DNA from: CAVURS01 sp963795385
GTDB lineage: Bacteria > Actinomycetota > Actinomycetes > Actinomycetales > CAVURS01
DNA: 64,000 bases
Direction of reading: 5' to 3'
NCBI GenBank assembly: GCA_963795385.1
Contig: CAWCHK010000009.1
Span: 208,567 to 272,566 of the forward strand
The position numbers and the translations under genes were made by a program. Below are positions 18,491 to 27,357 of this stretch, one piece after another (within the stretch, counting starts at the first letter, position 1; the number at the start of each line of letters is the position of its first letter). Under the pieces are notes generated by a model, which worked only from the letters and a program-made list of their open reading frames with translations, was not told the origin of the DNA and did not search any database.

Positions 18491-18574
18491 AGGTCGGCCA
18501 TCCCAGGTCGGCCATCCCAGGTCGGCCATCCCAGGTCGGCCATCCCAGGTCGGCCAACCCAGGTCCGCCGGCTC
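18491..18574. repeat. Six tandem copies of a 14-bp unit
   Basis: Four exact AGGTCGGCCATCCC units, then AGGTCGGCCAACCC and AGGTCCGCCGGCTC, between the exporter and the convergent flavoprotein gene. The last copy touches that gene's stop codon. The unit length is unlike the 16-, 9- and 22-bp arrays elsewhere in the window. Confidence 0.9.
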
Positions 18575-19229
18575 AGGTCCGCCCGGCGGGCCAGGACGCG
18601 ACGTACGGCGGGACGGGTGGGTCGCCGCGCAGGTCCGAGGATGCGCGGGGCTCGCCCCAGACGTGGTGCAGCGGAAGGACTCCGGCCCAGTACGGCAGGT
18701 CCAGATCGTCCTCCGCGTCGTCCGGGTCGATGTGGTCGCTGACCTTGAGCGACCACTCCTGGATCGGCAGGGCGAGCACCGACGTCTGCGCCAGCTCCTT
18801 CTTCGACGGCCCGCGCGAGTCGGCGCCGCGGCCGGGCATCAGGTGCTCGGTGACGGCGCCGAGAGCGGCGAGCCGGGCCGGGCCGTGCAGCTCCTCACAG
18901 CGTCCGAGCACCATCGCGCTGCGGTAGTTCATCGACGACTCGAACTGGCTGCGAGCGAGCACCAGGCCGTCCACGATCGTGACGGTCAGGCAGGTGGGCT
19001 CGCCCTCGGCCAGGCCGCGGAAGAGCCGGGCCCCGGTCGACCCGTGGCACAGCACGCGGTCGCCGTCCCGGGCGATCCCGACGGGTACGACGAAGGGCCA
19101 GCCGTCGGTCACGACCGCGAGGTGGCCGATCAGGGCGGTGTCGAGCAGGGCGTCCAGGGCGGCCCGGTCGTCGACCTGCTTCTCCGGTATCCGCCGGACC
19201 TGCGTCCGGGGGATGTCACTTCGGGGCAT
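18573..19229 (-). CDS. Pyridoxamine 5'-phosphate oxidase family (flavin split-barrel) protein
   Basis: 218-aa member of the FMN/F420-binding split-barrel superfamily (NimA-like). It shows IGHLAVVTDGWPFVVPVGIARDGDRVLCHGS broken here to its key parts: HLAVVTDGWP, VLCHGSTGARLFRG and SMNYRSAMVLGRCEEL. Such proteins are often general flavoprotein oxidoreductases; the substrate is unknown. It lies 12 bp downstream of the polyamine aminotransferase in the same direction, so it may belong to that operon. Confidence 0.82.
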   Translation of the reverse strand: MPRSDIPRTQVRRIPEKQVDDRAALDALLDTALIGHLAVVTDGWPFVVPVGIARDGDRVLCHGSTGARLFRGLAEGEPTCLTVTIVDGLVLARSQFESSMNYRSAMVLGRCEELHGPARLAALGAVTEHLMPGRGADSRGPSKKELAQTSVLALPIQEWSLKVSDHIDPDDAEDDLDLPYWAGVLPLHHVWGEPRASSDLRGDPPVPPYVASWPAGRT

Positions 19230-19241
19230 CGACGGCCTGGG

Positions 19242-20663
19242 TCACAACAGGTTCGAGGCTTCGGTCAGTACGCCGCGCAGCATCTGCTCGATGTCGTCGA
19301 ACTCCTTCTGGCCGACGATGAGCGGCGGCGCGAGCTGCACGACGGGGTCGCCGCGGTCGTCGGCCCGGCAGTAGATGCCGGCCTCGAAGAGCGCCTTGGA
19401 CAGGAAGCCGCGCAGCAGGCGCTCGGCCTCGTCGTCGTTGAACGTCTCGCGGGTGTCCTTGTCCTTGACCAGCTCGATGCCGTAGAAGTAGCCCTCGCCG
19501 CGGACGTCTCCCACGATCGGGATGTCCAGCAGCTTCTCCAGCGAGGCGCGGAACTTCGGTGCGTTCTCGTGGACGTGGTCGACCAGACCCTCGCGCTCGA
19601 AGATGTCCAGGTTGGCCATCGCGACGGCCGCGGAGACCGGGTGCCCGCCGAACGTGTACCCGTGCGGGAACGACGTCTGGCCCTTCTTGAACGGCTCGAA
19701 CAGCCGGTCGCTGGCGATCATCGCGCCGATCGGGGAGTACCCCGAGGTCATGCCCTTGGCGCAGGTGATGATGTCCGGCGTGTAGCCGAAGTCGTTGCAG
19801 GCGAACAGCTCTCCGATCCGGCCGAAGGCGCAGATCACCTCGTCCGAGACGAGCAGCACGTCGTACTCGTCGCAGATCTCGCGGACCCGCTCGAAGTAGC
19901 CGGGCGGGGGCGGGAAGCAGCCGCCGGAGTTCTGCACCGGCTCCAGGAACACCGCTGCGACGGAGTCGGCGCCCTCGAACTCGATCGCCTCCGCGATCCG
20001 GTCCGCGGCCCAGCGGCCGAAGGCCTTGGGGTCCTCGCGCAGGTGCTCGGGGGCCCGGTAGAGGTTCGTGTTGGGGACCTTGTGCGCGCCGGGGACCAGC
20101 GGTTCGAACGGCATCCGCGCCTCGGGGATGCCGGTGATCGACAGCGCTCCCTGGGGGGTGCCGTGGTAGGCGATGCTGCGGCTGATCACCTTGTGCTTGC
20201 CGGGCTTGCCGACCAGCTTCCAGTACTGCTTGGCCAGCTTCCACGCGGTCTCCACCGCCTCGCCGCCACCGGTGGTGAAGAAGACCCGGTTCAGGTCGCC
20301 GGGGGTGTGCTGCACGAGGCGCTCGGCCAGCTCGATCGCCGGGGGGTGCGCGTAGGACCAGAGGGGGAAGAAGGCCAGGTCGCGGGCCTGCTTCGCGGCC
20401 GCCTCGGCCAGCTCCTCGCGACCGTGCCCGACCTGCACGACGAACAGCCCGGCCAGGCCGTCGAGGTACTTGCGCCCGTTGCTGTCGAAGACGTAGGCGC
20501 CCTCGCCGCGCACGATGACGGGCACCTGCGCGCCCTCCTCGTACGTCGAGTGGCGGGTGAAGTGCATCCAGAGGTGGTCGCGCGCGGCGTCCGAGTACGA
20601 CGTGCCGAGGGGGGTTCGCCCCTGACCGGCGCTCGTCGTCTGGTCCTGCGGTGTGGTGGTCAT
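19242..20663 (-). CDS. Class III aminotransferase, probably putrescine/polyamine--pyruvate
   Basis: PLP-dependent omega-aminotransferase of 473 aa. Landmarks: GRKYLDGLAGLFVVQVGHGR, VFFTTGGGEAVETAWKLAKQ, ISRSIAYHGTPQGALSITG, VSDEVICAFGRIGE and the PLP lysine in CAKGMTSGYSPIGA. SpuC/YgjG-type and beta-alanine--pyruvate enzymes share this pattern. The neighbours (4-aminobutyraldehyde-type dehydrogenases, agmatinase, GABA genes) favour putrescine or a related diamine as amino donor, forming 4-aminobutanal. The start overlaps the Lrp gene stop as ATGA. Confidence 0.87.
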   Translation of the reverse strand: MTTTPQDQTTSAGQGRTPLGTSYSDAARDHLWMHFTRHSTYEEGAQVPVIVRGEGAYVFDSNGRKYLDGLAGLFVVQVGHGREELAEAAAKQARDLAFFPLWSYAHPPAIELAERLVQHTPGDLNRVFFTTGGGEAVETAWKLAKQYWKLVGKPGKHKVISRSIAYHGTPQGALSITGIPEARMPFEPLVPGAHKVPNTNLYRAPEHLREDPKAFGRWAADRIAEAIEFEGADSVAAVFLEPVQNSGGCFPPPPGYFERVREICDEYDVLLVSDEVICAFGRIGELFACNDFGYTPDIITCAKGMTSGYSPIGAMIASDRLFEPFKKGQTSFPHGYTFGGHPVSAAVAMANLDIFEREGLVDHVHENAPKFRASLEKLLDIPIVGDVRGEGYFYGIELVKDKDTRETFNDDEAERLLRGFLSKALFEAGIYCRADDRGDPVVQLAPPLIVGQKEFDDIEQMLRGVLTEASNLL

Positions 20664-21133
20664 CGTGTTCCCCAGTTGTAGAGCTGTTTGCGGAGCTTGA
20701 GATAGACGAAGGTCTCGGTGCTGACGACCCCCGGGATGGTGCGGATGCGCGTGCTGACCAGGTTGAGCAGGTCGTCGTCGTCCTCGCAGACGACCTCGAC
20801 CAGGACGTCGAAGCTGCCGGCCGTCACGACGACGTAGTCGACTTCTGGCATCGCGGCCAGCCGGTCGGCGACCTCGGTGAGGTCCCCAGCCGTCCGGAGC
20901 CCGATCATCGCCTGCCGGCTGAAGCCCACCTGGAGCGGGTCGGTGACCGCCACGATCTGGACGACCCCCGACTCGAGCAGGCGCTGGACCCGCTGCCGGA
21001 CGGCTGCCTCCGAGAGCCCGACCGCCTTGCCGATGGCGGCGTACGGGCGGCGGCCGTCCTCCTGGAGCTGGTCGATGATCCGTTTGGAGACCTCGTCGAG
21101 GAGTGGCGCAGGGCCATGGTCGCGGGGGCTCAC
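20660..21133 (-). CDS. Lrp/AsnC-family transcriptional regulator
   Basis: 157-aa regulator with an N-terminal helix-turn-helix (RRPYAAIGKAVGLSEAAVRQRVQRLLESGVV in two adjoining helices) and a C-terminal RAM ligand-binding domain (VVTAGSFDVLVEVVCEDDDDLL, then PGVVSTETFVYLKL). GTG at 21133 is preferred because it gives the normal family length and has GGGGAC upstream; a GTG at 21214 would add 27 unconserved residues. It is co-transcribed with the aminotransferase and divergent from the aldehyde dehydrogenases, the usual layout for a local activator of both arms. Confidence 0.88.
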   Translation of the reverse strand: MSPRDHGPAPLLDEVSKRIIDQLQEDGRRPYAAIGKAVGLSEAAVRQRVQRLLESGVVQIVAVTDPLQVGFSRQAMIGLRTAGDLTEVADRLAAMPEVDYVVVTAGSFDVLVEVVCEDDDDLLNLVSTRIRTIPGVVSTETFVYLKLRKQLYNWGTR

Positions 21134-21172
21134 GTCCCCGATACTCGCGCGGCGCCCCGGGCCATTGCAAGT

Positions 21173-21200
21173 GAATCCGTCGTCAGAGGCGTGTCTGACG
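21173..21200. promoter_or_regulatory. Candidate Lrp operator between regulator and aldehyde dehydrogenase
   Basis: The divergent spacer holds a perfect inverted repeat, CGTCAGA-6-TCTGACG (21181-21200), preceded by GAATCCGT. The 14-mer GAATCCGTCGTCAG (21173-21186) recurs with one mismatch at 30127-30140 in the APC permease/saccharopine-dehydrogenase spacer. Position and symmetry suit a binding site for the adjacent Lrp-type regulator. Confidence 0.45.
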
Positions 21201-21309
21201 CACTGAATCCACACTTTGGCTCATCGCGGACTATCGATCCCGGCTGAATCGCAGGCTAGAGTCGGACGCGAGCTCAGTCACCGCCAGCCACGATCGTCAA
21301 GGAGTCCTT

Positions 21310-22755
21310 GTGAGCGCCGCGACCCGCACACTGCGCAACTTCGTCGACGGGGAGCACGTCGACCCGGCCGACGGCCGCAGGAGCGAGATCATCGACCCGT
21401 CCAGCGCGCAGGTCGTCGCCCAGGCGCCGGTCTCCGGTGCCGAGGACGTCGACCGGGCATACGCCGCTGCCGCCAAGGCGTTCGAGGTCTGGCGCGACAC
21501 GACACCGAGCGACCGGCAGAAGGCGATGCTCAAGATCGCCGACGCCATCGAGGACGCCGCCGACGAGCTGGTCAAGCTCGAGTCGGAGAACACCGGCAAG
21601 CCGTGGGCGCTGACGGCCAGCGAGGAGATCCCTCCGATGGTCGACCAGATCCGGTTCTTCGCGGGCGCCGCCCGGGTGCTCGAGGGCCGCGCGTCCGCGG
21701 AGTACCTCGCGGGTCACACGAGCTGGATCCGCCGCGAGCCGGTGGGTGTCATCGGCCAGGTCGCGCCCTGGAACTACCCGATGATGATGGCGGTCTGGAA
21801 GTTCGCACCGGCAATCGCGGCGGGCAACACCGTGGTGATCAAGCCGAGCGACACCACGCCGGAGACGACGCTGCGGATGGCCGAGATCGCCGCGCAGTTC
21901 CTCCCGCCGGGTGTCCTGAACGTCGTCACCGGCGACCGTGACACCGGTCGCCTTCTGGTCGAGCACCCCACTCCCGCAATGGTTTCCATCACCGGCTCGG
22001 TACGCGCGGGCATTCAGGTCGCCGAGAGCGCGGCCCGCGACGTCAAGCGGGTTCACCTCGAGCTCGGCGGCAAGGCTCCCGTCGTGGTCTTCGACGACGC
22101 GGACATCGAGGCGGCCGCCGAGGCCATCGCCGTCGCCGGCTTCTTCAACGCCGGGCAGGACTGCACCGCGGCGACGCGGGTGCTCGCCGGGCCGCGGGTG
22201 CACGACGACTTCGTGGCCGCGCTGGCCGAGCAGGCCAAGGGCGCGCACGTCGGCAAGCCGGACGACGAGGACGCGCTGCTCGGGCCGGTCAACAACAGCG
22301 GCCAGCTGGAGCGGGTCACCGGCTTCCTGGACCGGCTGCCCGACCGGGCCACCCTGCAGGCGGGCGGGCAGCGGCTCAGCGACATGGGAGACGGCTACTA
22401 CCTCTCTCCCGCAGTCGTTTCCGGTGTCCAGCAGGACGACGAGGTGATCCAGGACGAGATCTTCGGGCCGGTCATCACGGTGCAGAAGTTCAGCGACGAG
22501 GAGGAGGCCCTGCGCTGGGCCAACGGCGTGCCGTACGGCCTGGCCTCCAGCGTGTGGACCAAGGACTTCGGCCGGGCCATGCGGATGTCGCGCCGGCTGG
22601 ACTTCGGCTGCGTCTGGATCAACACCCACATCCCGCTGGTCGCCGAGATGCCGCACGGTGGCTTCAAGCACAGCGGGTACGGCAAGGACCTGTCGATGTA
22701 CGGCTTCGAGGACTACACGCGGATCAAGCACGTCATGGCCAACCTGGACAGCTGA
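21310..22755 (+). CDS. 4-aminobutyraldehyde dehydrogenase (NAD-dependent ALDH)
   Basis: 481-aa aldehyde dehydrogenase of the PatD/gamma-aminobutyraldehyde dehydrogenase type, which would convert 4-aminobutanal to GABA. Motifs: APWNYPMMMAVWKFAPAIAAGN (cofactor and Asn), VHLELGGKAPVVVFDDAD (general-base Glu) and FNAGQDCTAATR with nucleophile Cys285. GTG start with AAGGAG about 7 bp upstream. The neighbouring aminotransferase supplies the expected substrate. Confidence 0.88.
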   Translation: MSAATRTLRNFVDGEHVDPADGRRSEIIDPSSAQVVAQAPVSGAEDVDRAYAAAAKAFEVWRDTTPSDRQKAMLKIADAIEDAADELVKLESENTGKPWALTASEEIPPMVDQIRFFAGAARVLEGRASAEYLAGHTSWIRREPVGVIGQVAPWNYPMMMAVWKFAPAIAAGNTVVIKPSDTTPETTLRMAEIAAQFLPPGVLNVVTGDRDTGRLLVEHPTPAMVSITGSVRAGIQVAESAARDVKRVHLELGGKAPVVVFDDADIEAAAEAIAVAGFFNAGQDCTAATRVLAGPRVHDDFVAALAEQAKGAHVGKPDDEDALLGPVNNSGQLERVTGFLDRLPDRATLQAGGQRLSDMGDGYYLSPAVVSGVQQDDEVIQDEIFGPVITVQKFSDEEEALRWANGVPYGLASSVWTKDFGRAMRMSRRLDFGCVWINTHIPLVAEMPHGGFKHSGYGKDLSMYGFEDYTRIKHVMANLDS

Positions 22756-22764
22756 GGACCGGCC

Positions 22765-24306
22765 GTGGGCGCGCGCGAGAGCGACGGCTGGGCCAACGGC
22801 TGGCCGCACGACGAGCACCAGCTCGTCGGCGGCACGGTCCGGTCCGGCTCATCAGGTGCGACCCACGACATCGTCGACCCGTCGAACGGCCAAGTGCTGC
22901 AGTCGGTCTCGCTCGCCGGCGTTGGGGACGTCGACGACGCGGTGGCGAGCGCACGGTCGGCGCAGAAGGAGTGGGGCGCGAGCTCACCCGCCGCACGGTC
23001 GTCGGCCATGCACCGCCTGGCTCTGCTGCTGGACGAGCGGGCGGAGTCGTTCGCGCAGACCGAGTCCTGGCAGACCGGCAAGCCGATCCGGCTGGCCCGG
23101 GAGTTCGACGTGCCCGGCACGGTCGACAACACCGCGTTCTTCGCCGGGGCGGCCCGCACCCTGGAGGGCCGGGCCGCCGGTGAGTACTCGCCGGACCACA
23201 CCTCGGCCGTACGCCGCGAGCCGATCGGCGTGGTCGGGTCGATCGCCCCCTGGAACTACCCGCTCCAGATGGCCGGGTGGAAGGTGCTGCCGGCCATCGC
23301 CGCAGGCAACGCGATCGTGCTGAAGCCCAGCGAGCTCACCCCGCTGACGGCGCTGATGTTCGCCCAGGCCTGCCTCGACGCGGGCATCCCCGACGGCGTC
23401 GTCAACGTGCTGACCGGCTCCGGGCCGGTCGCGGGGGAGGCGCTCATCTCGCACCCGGGCGTCGACATGGTGTCGTTCACCGGCTCCAGCGCCGTCGGGC
23501 GCCGGGTGATGGCGCGGGCGGCCGAGTCGGCCAAGCGCGTGCACCTCGAGCTGGGCGGCAAGGCGCCGTTCGTGGTCCTGGACGACGCAGACCTGGCGGC
23601 AGCGATCCAGGGAGCGGTGGCCGGTGCCCTGATCAACTCCGGCCAGGACTGCACGGCCGCAACTCGAGCCGTCGTCCACCGCTCGCTGGTCGACGACTTC
23701 GTCGCCGGTGTGGCGGAGGCGATGCGCTCGGTCCGGCTCGGTGACCCGCGCGACCCGGCGACGGACCTCGGCCCGCTCATCTCGGCCGCGCACGCGGCCA
23801 ACGTCGCCGGTTTCGTCGACCGGGCCCGGGCCGAGGGGCAGAAGGTGATCTGCGGGGGCGAGGCGCCGGGGGGCGACCTGGTCGGCGGCGCGTACTACCC
23901 GCCCACCCTGGTGGTCGTGGACGGCCCGCAGGCCCAGATCTGGCGCGAGGAGGTCTTCGGCCCGGTGCTCGCGGTGCTCGCCGTGGACGACGACGACACC
24001 GCGTTCGCGATGGCCAACGACACGCCGTACGGGCTGGCGGCCTCGGTCTGGACCCGCGACGTCTTCCGGGCCCAGCGGGGCGCCCGCGAGATCCAGGCCG
24101 GGTGCGTGTGGGTCAACGACCACATCCCGATCGTCAGCGAGATGCCGCACGGCGGCTACAAGGCATCGGGCTTCGGCAAGGACATGAGTGTCTACTCCCT
24201 GGAGGAGTACACCAACGTCAAGCATGTGATGTCGGACCTCACCGGCGTGGCCCGCAAGCCTTGGCACAGAACGGTCTTCACGGGTGACACCGACGACCGT
24301 TCGTGA
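22765..24306 (+). CDS. Second aldehyde dehydrogenase (aminoaldehyde/betaine-aldehyde type)
   Basis: 513-aa paralogue of the preceding gene, 9 bp downstream. It keeps APWNYPLQMAGWKVLPAIAAGN, VHLELGGKAPFVVLDDAD and the nucleophile Cys296 in INSGQDCTAATR. Both genes also share the ending EMPHGG(F/Y)K. The pair probably handles two aldehydes, for example 4-aminobutanal and 3-aminopropanal from longer polyamines; that split is inference. Confidence 0.85.
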   Translation: MGARESDGWANGWPHDEHQLVGGTVRSGSSGATHDIVDPSNGQVLQSVSLAGVGDVDDAVASARSAQKEWGASSPAARSSAMHRLALLLDERAESFAQTESWQTGKPIRLAREFDVPGTVDNTAFFAGAARTLEGRAAGEYSPDHTSAVRREPIGVVGSIAPWNYPLQMAGWKVLPAIAAGNAIVLKPSELTPLTALMFAQACLDAGIPDGVVNVLTGSGPVAGEALISHPGVDMVSFTGSSAVGRRVMARAAESAKRVHLELGGKAPFVVLDDADLAAAIQGAVAGALINSGQDCTAATRAVVHRSLVDDFVAGVAEAMRSVRLGDPRDPATDLGPLISAAHAANVAGFVDRARAEGQKVICGGEAPGGDLVGGAYYPPTLVVVDGPQAQIWREEVFGPVLAVLAVDDDDTAFAMANDTPYGLAASVWTRDVFRAQRGAREIQAGCVWVNDHIPIVSEMPHGGYKASGFGKDMSVYSLEEYTNVKHVMSDLTGVARKPWHRTVFTGDTDDRS

Positions 24307-25675
24307 TGCCTCGTCGACGCCCCTGTGGCTCGACTCGCCGGACCGGCCGGCTGCGCGACCAGCCCTCGACGGTGACCTGCGTTGCGATCTGGCCGTCGTG
24401 GGCGGTGGCTTCACCGGACTGTGGGCCGCGCTGCTCGCCCTCGAGGAGCGCCCTGGTCGTGATGTCGTGGTGGTCGAGGGCTCCCGGCTCGGTTGGGCCG
24501 CCTCCGGGCGCAACGGCGGGTTCTGCGCCTCGAGCCTGACCCACGGGCTCGGCAACGGCGTGGCCCGCTGGCCGGGGGAGATGCCCCAGCTCCTGCGGCT
24601 GGGTCACGAGAACCTGGACGCCATCGAGGCGGCCGTCGCGCGGCACGGCTTCGACTGCGCGTTCGAGCGGACCGGGGCCCTCGACGTCGCCGTGGCGCCG
24701 TGGCAGCTGGCGGGTCTGCGCGAGGTCCACGAGCAGGCCGCCTCGCTGGGGGAGCCGAGTGTCCTGCTCGACGCCGGGGAGACCCGGTCGCTGGTGGACT
24801 CGCCCACCTATCTGGGAGGACTGCTGGACGAGCGGGGTACGGCGATGGTCGACCCGGCCCGGCTGGTCTGGGGCCTGGCCGCCGCGGTGGAGCGCCTGGG
24901 CGGTCGCATCGTCGAGGAGACGCCGGTCACCGGATGGCGGGACAACGGCGACACGGTGCAGCTGGAGACCGCCGCGGGCCGGGTGCGGGCCGGGCAGGTG
25001 GTGCTGGCGACGAACGTCTTCCCGTCGCTGGTACGGCGGGCGCGGCCGTACATCGTGCCGGTCTGGGACCACGTCATCGCCACCGAACCCCTGTCGGCGC
25101 AGCAGCTCTCGACCCTCGGATGGGCCGGTCGGCAGGGGGTGGGGGATGCCGGCAACCAGTTCCACTACTACCGGTTGTCCCGTGACAACCGTCTGGTGTG
25201 GGGTGGCTACGACGCGCTGTACTACTTCGGGTCGGACCTGTCCTCCGCGCGGGCCCGGAGCGCGCACACCGAGGAGCTGCTCGCGCGGCACCTGGTCGAG
25301 ACGTTCCCGCAGCTCGGCGGCGTGCGCTTCACTCACACCTGGGGTGGGGCCATCGACACCTGTACGCGGTTCAGCCCGTTCTGGGGCCGGGCTCTGGGGG
25401 GTCGGGCCGCCTACGTCGCCGGGTACACCGGCCTCGGGGTGGGCTCGTCACGGTTCGGCGCGCAGGTGTGTCTGGACCTGCTGGCCCGGCGGGACAACGA
25501 GCGCACCCGGCTGTCGATGGTGCGCCGCAAGCCGCTGCCCTTCCCGCCGGAGCCGTTGCGCTGGGCCGCGATCCAGCTCACCCGGCGCAGCATCGCGCGG
25601 GCCGACGCGGCAGAGGGCAGGCGCGACGTCTGGCTGCGGACCTTGGACCGGCTGGGTCTCGGCTTCGACTCCTAA
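24284..25675 (+). CDS. FAD-dependent amine/amino-acid oxidoreductase (DadA/PuuB-like)
   Basis: 463-aa flavoprotein of the DAO family. The dinucleotide fold is CDLAVVGGGFTGLWAALLAL with the Glu at the end of the second strand (VVVVEGSRLGWAASGRNGGF). The C-terminal FAD contact is GRAAYVAGYTGLGVGSSRFG. The motif order matches gamma-glutamylputrescine oxidase PuuB and relatives. The GTG start overlaps the aldehyde dehydrogenase 3' end by 23 bp, so it is the third gene of one operon. Its substrate may be putrescine, a glutamylated polyamine or an amino acid; no glutamylpolyamine synthetase is seen here. Confidence 0.82.
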   Translation: MTPTTVRDASSTPLWLDSPDRPAARPALDGDLRCDLAVVGGGFTGLWAALLALEERPGRDVVVVEGSRLGWAASGRNGGFCASSLTHGLGNGVARWPGEMPQLLRLGHENLDAIEAAVARHGFDCAFERTGALDVAVAPWQLAGLREVHEQAASLGEPSVLLDAGETRSLVDSPTYLGGLLDERGTAMVDPARLVWGLAAAVERLGGRIVEETPVTGWRDNGDTVQLETAAGRVRAGQVVLATNVFPSLVRRARPYIVPVWDHVIATEPLSAQQLSTLGWAGRQGVGDAGNQFHYYRLSRDNRLVWGGYDALYYFGSDLSSARARSAHTEELLARHLVETFPQLGGVRFTHTWGGAIDTCTRFSPFWGRALGGRAAYVAGYTGLGVGSSRFGAQVCLDLLARRDNERTRLSMVRRKPLPFPPEPLRWAAIQLTRRSIARADAAEGRRDVWLRTLDRLGLGFDS

Positions 25676-25783
25676 AGGATTGCCGGGGTTCGATTGCCCA
25701 CGCAGCGGCCGGTCCGGTAGGCGGGAGCCGTCGGATGACGGCGGGACGGGTTGGTGCTGACCGGAATTCGTGGCTCGTCGGGA

Positions 25784-25813
25784 TTGACGGTTGTCGGGCG
25801 GTCTGTCTAGAAT
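25784..25813 (+). promoter_or_regulatory. Canonical promoter for the HNH gene (leaderless)
   Basis: TTGACG (25784-25789) and TAGAAT (25808-25813) are separated by 18 bp. The next ATG is at 25821, about 7 bp after the -10 box, so the transcript would begin at or next to the start codon. This is the best consensus promoter in the window. Confidence 0.65.
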
Positions 25814-25820
25814 CGAACAC

Positions 25821-27261
25821 ATGATCGAGGGCAGCGTCGAACTCCTCCCGGGTCTGGAGCCCGTCGGCGACCCCGTCGCCGACGCTGCGCTGGCCCAGAT
25901 GGCGGAGGGGGTCGGCCACGTCAACGGCCTGGACCTGACCGGCCTGGTTCGCCTCGACGGTCCGTCGACCGGCCTGCATGCCGTGGCGCGCAACGTGGAG
26001 CTGCTGCGGCGCCGGCTCGCGGTCTTCGACGCCCACTACGTGAGCGCCGTGGAGGCGGGCGACGAGCCCGGACGCTACGCGCAGGCCACGACGGCGGTCT
26101 TCCTGCGGGAGCAGCTGCGGTTGTCCCGCGGTGAGGCGCGCCGTCGGGTCGAGCTCGCCCACGCGACCAGCCCGGCGATCGCCTTCACGGGGGAGGTGCT
26201 GCCACCCCCTCTCCCACTGCTGGCCGCAGCCGTGCGGGCAGGGGCCGTCTCGGGGGACCATGCAGGCACCATCATCGCCACGATGCACCGGCTCCCCGGC
26301 CCCGTCCGAGCGACCCACGGTGACGTGGTCGAGGCGGAGATGGTGCAGGCGGCGGAGACGGTGACGCCGGCGGACCTGGACCGGCTGGCCGGCGACGTGA
26401 TGCTGCGGGCCGACCCCGACGGGATCCTGCGGGACGTCGACTACGCCAAGGCACACCGCGACCTGCGGCTGACCAAGAACAGGGGCCGGGCCGGCGGCAA
26501 GATGATCGTCGCGCTCGACGATGAGAACTACGAGCTCGCCCGGGTCGTGCTGGACGCCCGCTCCAAGCCCGTTCCCGCCACGGCCGCCGCCGCCGCCGCA
26601 CGACACCAATGCCAACGCCGACACCGACACCAACGCCGACACCAACGCCGACGCACCGTCCGACAGGCTCGCGGTGCGGGATTCCCGGACCCACGGGGAG
26701 CGGATGCACGACGCGCTCAAGGACGTGTTCACATCGGTCCTCAATGCGGGCGATCTGCCGGCATCCGGCGGAACTCCTGCCTGCACGGTCTGGCACATCA
26801 CCGACGACCAGCTGCGCAACCGTTACGGCTTGGCCGTGAGCGAGCACGGCTCGCTGACCCCGGTCGCGGACGCGCTCAGCCAGGCCGACCAGAGCCAGCT
26901 GTACGTCCTGATCGAGGACGCCAAACGGGTCGCGCTCTGGCTGGGTCGCACCACGCGTATCGCCACCCCGGGCCAGACCGCAGCGCTGGCGGCGCGAGAC
27001 CGGGGCTGCTCCTTCCCCGGCTGCGACCGGCCACCCTCCCACTGCCAACGCCACCACATCCGCGACTGGCTGCACGGCGGCACGACCGACATCGACAACC
27101 TCACGCTGCTCTGCGGCTTCCACCACCGCGAGTTCGAGCGGAGGGGATGGGAGTGCGCCATGATCGACGGCCTGCCCTACTGGCGACCGCCCGCCTGGCT
27201 CGATCCGCGACGACGCCCGATCCGCAACAGCCGGCACGTCGCCCTGCTCGACACCGGATAG
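25821..27261 (+). pseudogene. DUF222 / HNH endonuclease protein, frame broken in the middle
   Basis: Actinobacterial DUF222-HNH family, often multi-copy, with unproved nuclease role. The N-terminal half from ATG 25821 carries DUF222 (HAVARNVELLRRRLAVFDAHY, QLRLSRGEARRRVELAHA, AGAVSGDHAGTII). The C-terminal half is in another frame and carries the HNH zinc site (ARDRGCSFPGCDRPPSHCQRHH and NLTLLCGFHHREFE), stopping at 27261. The switch lies near 26580-26605, in a GCC-rich tract followed by a 12/18-bp Asn-Ala-Asp repeat. One base added or lost would join both halves. With the other frame breaks here, an assembly indel is as likely as real decay. Confidence 0.8.
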
Positions 27262-27284
27262 CACTCAGCACCCCGGGACTGTGC

Positions 27285-27318
27285 GTCAGTGACCTGCGTG
27301 CGTCACTGACCTGCGTGC
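27285..27318. promoter_or_regulatory. Tandem 17-bp operator-like repeat upstream of agmatinase
   Basis: Two adjacent 17-bp copies (27285-27301 and 27302-27318) differ at one base. Each contains a 9-bp palindrome, GTCAGTGAC or GTCACTGAC, with centres 17 bp apart. The array ends 27 bp before a candidate -10 box (TAGGAT, 27346-27351). This position fits an activator or repressor site for agmatinase; the binding protein is unknown. Confidence 0.55.
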
Positions 27319-27357
27319 GTACGGACCCGCCGCGGCCCGAGTCCCTAGGATCGCGAC

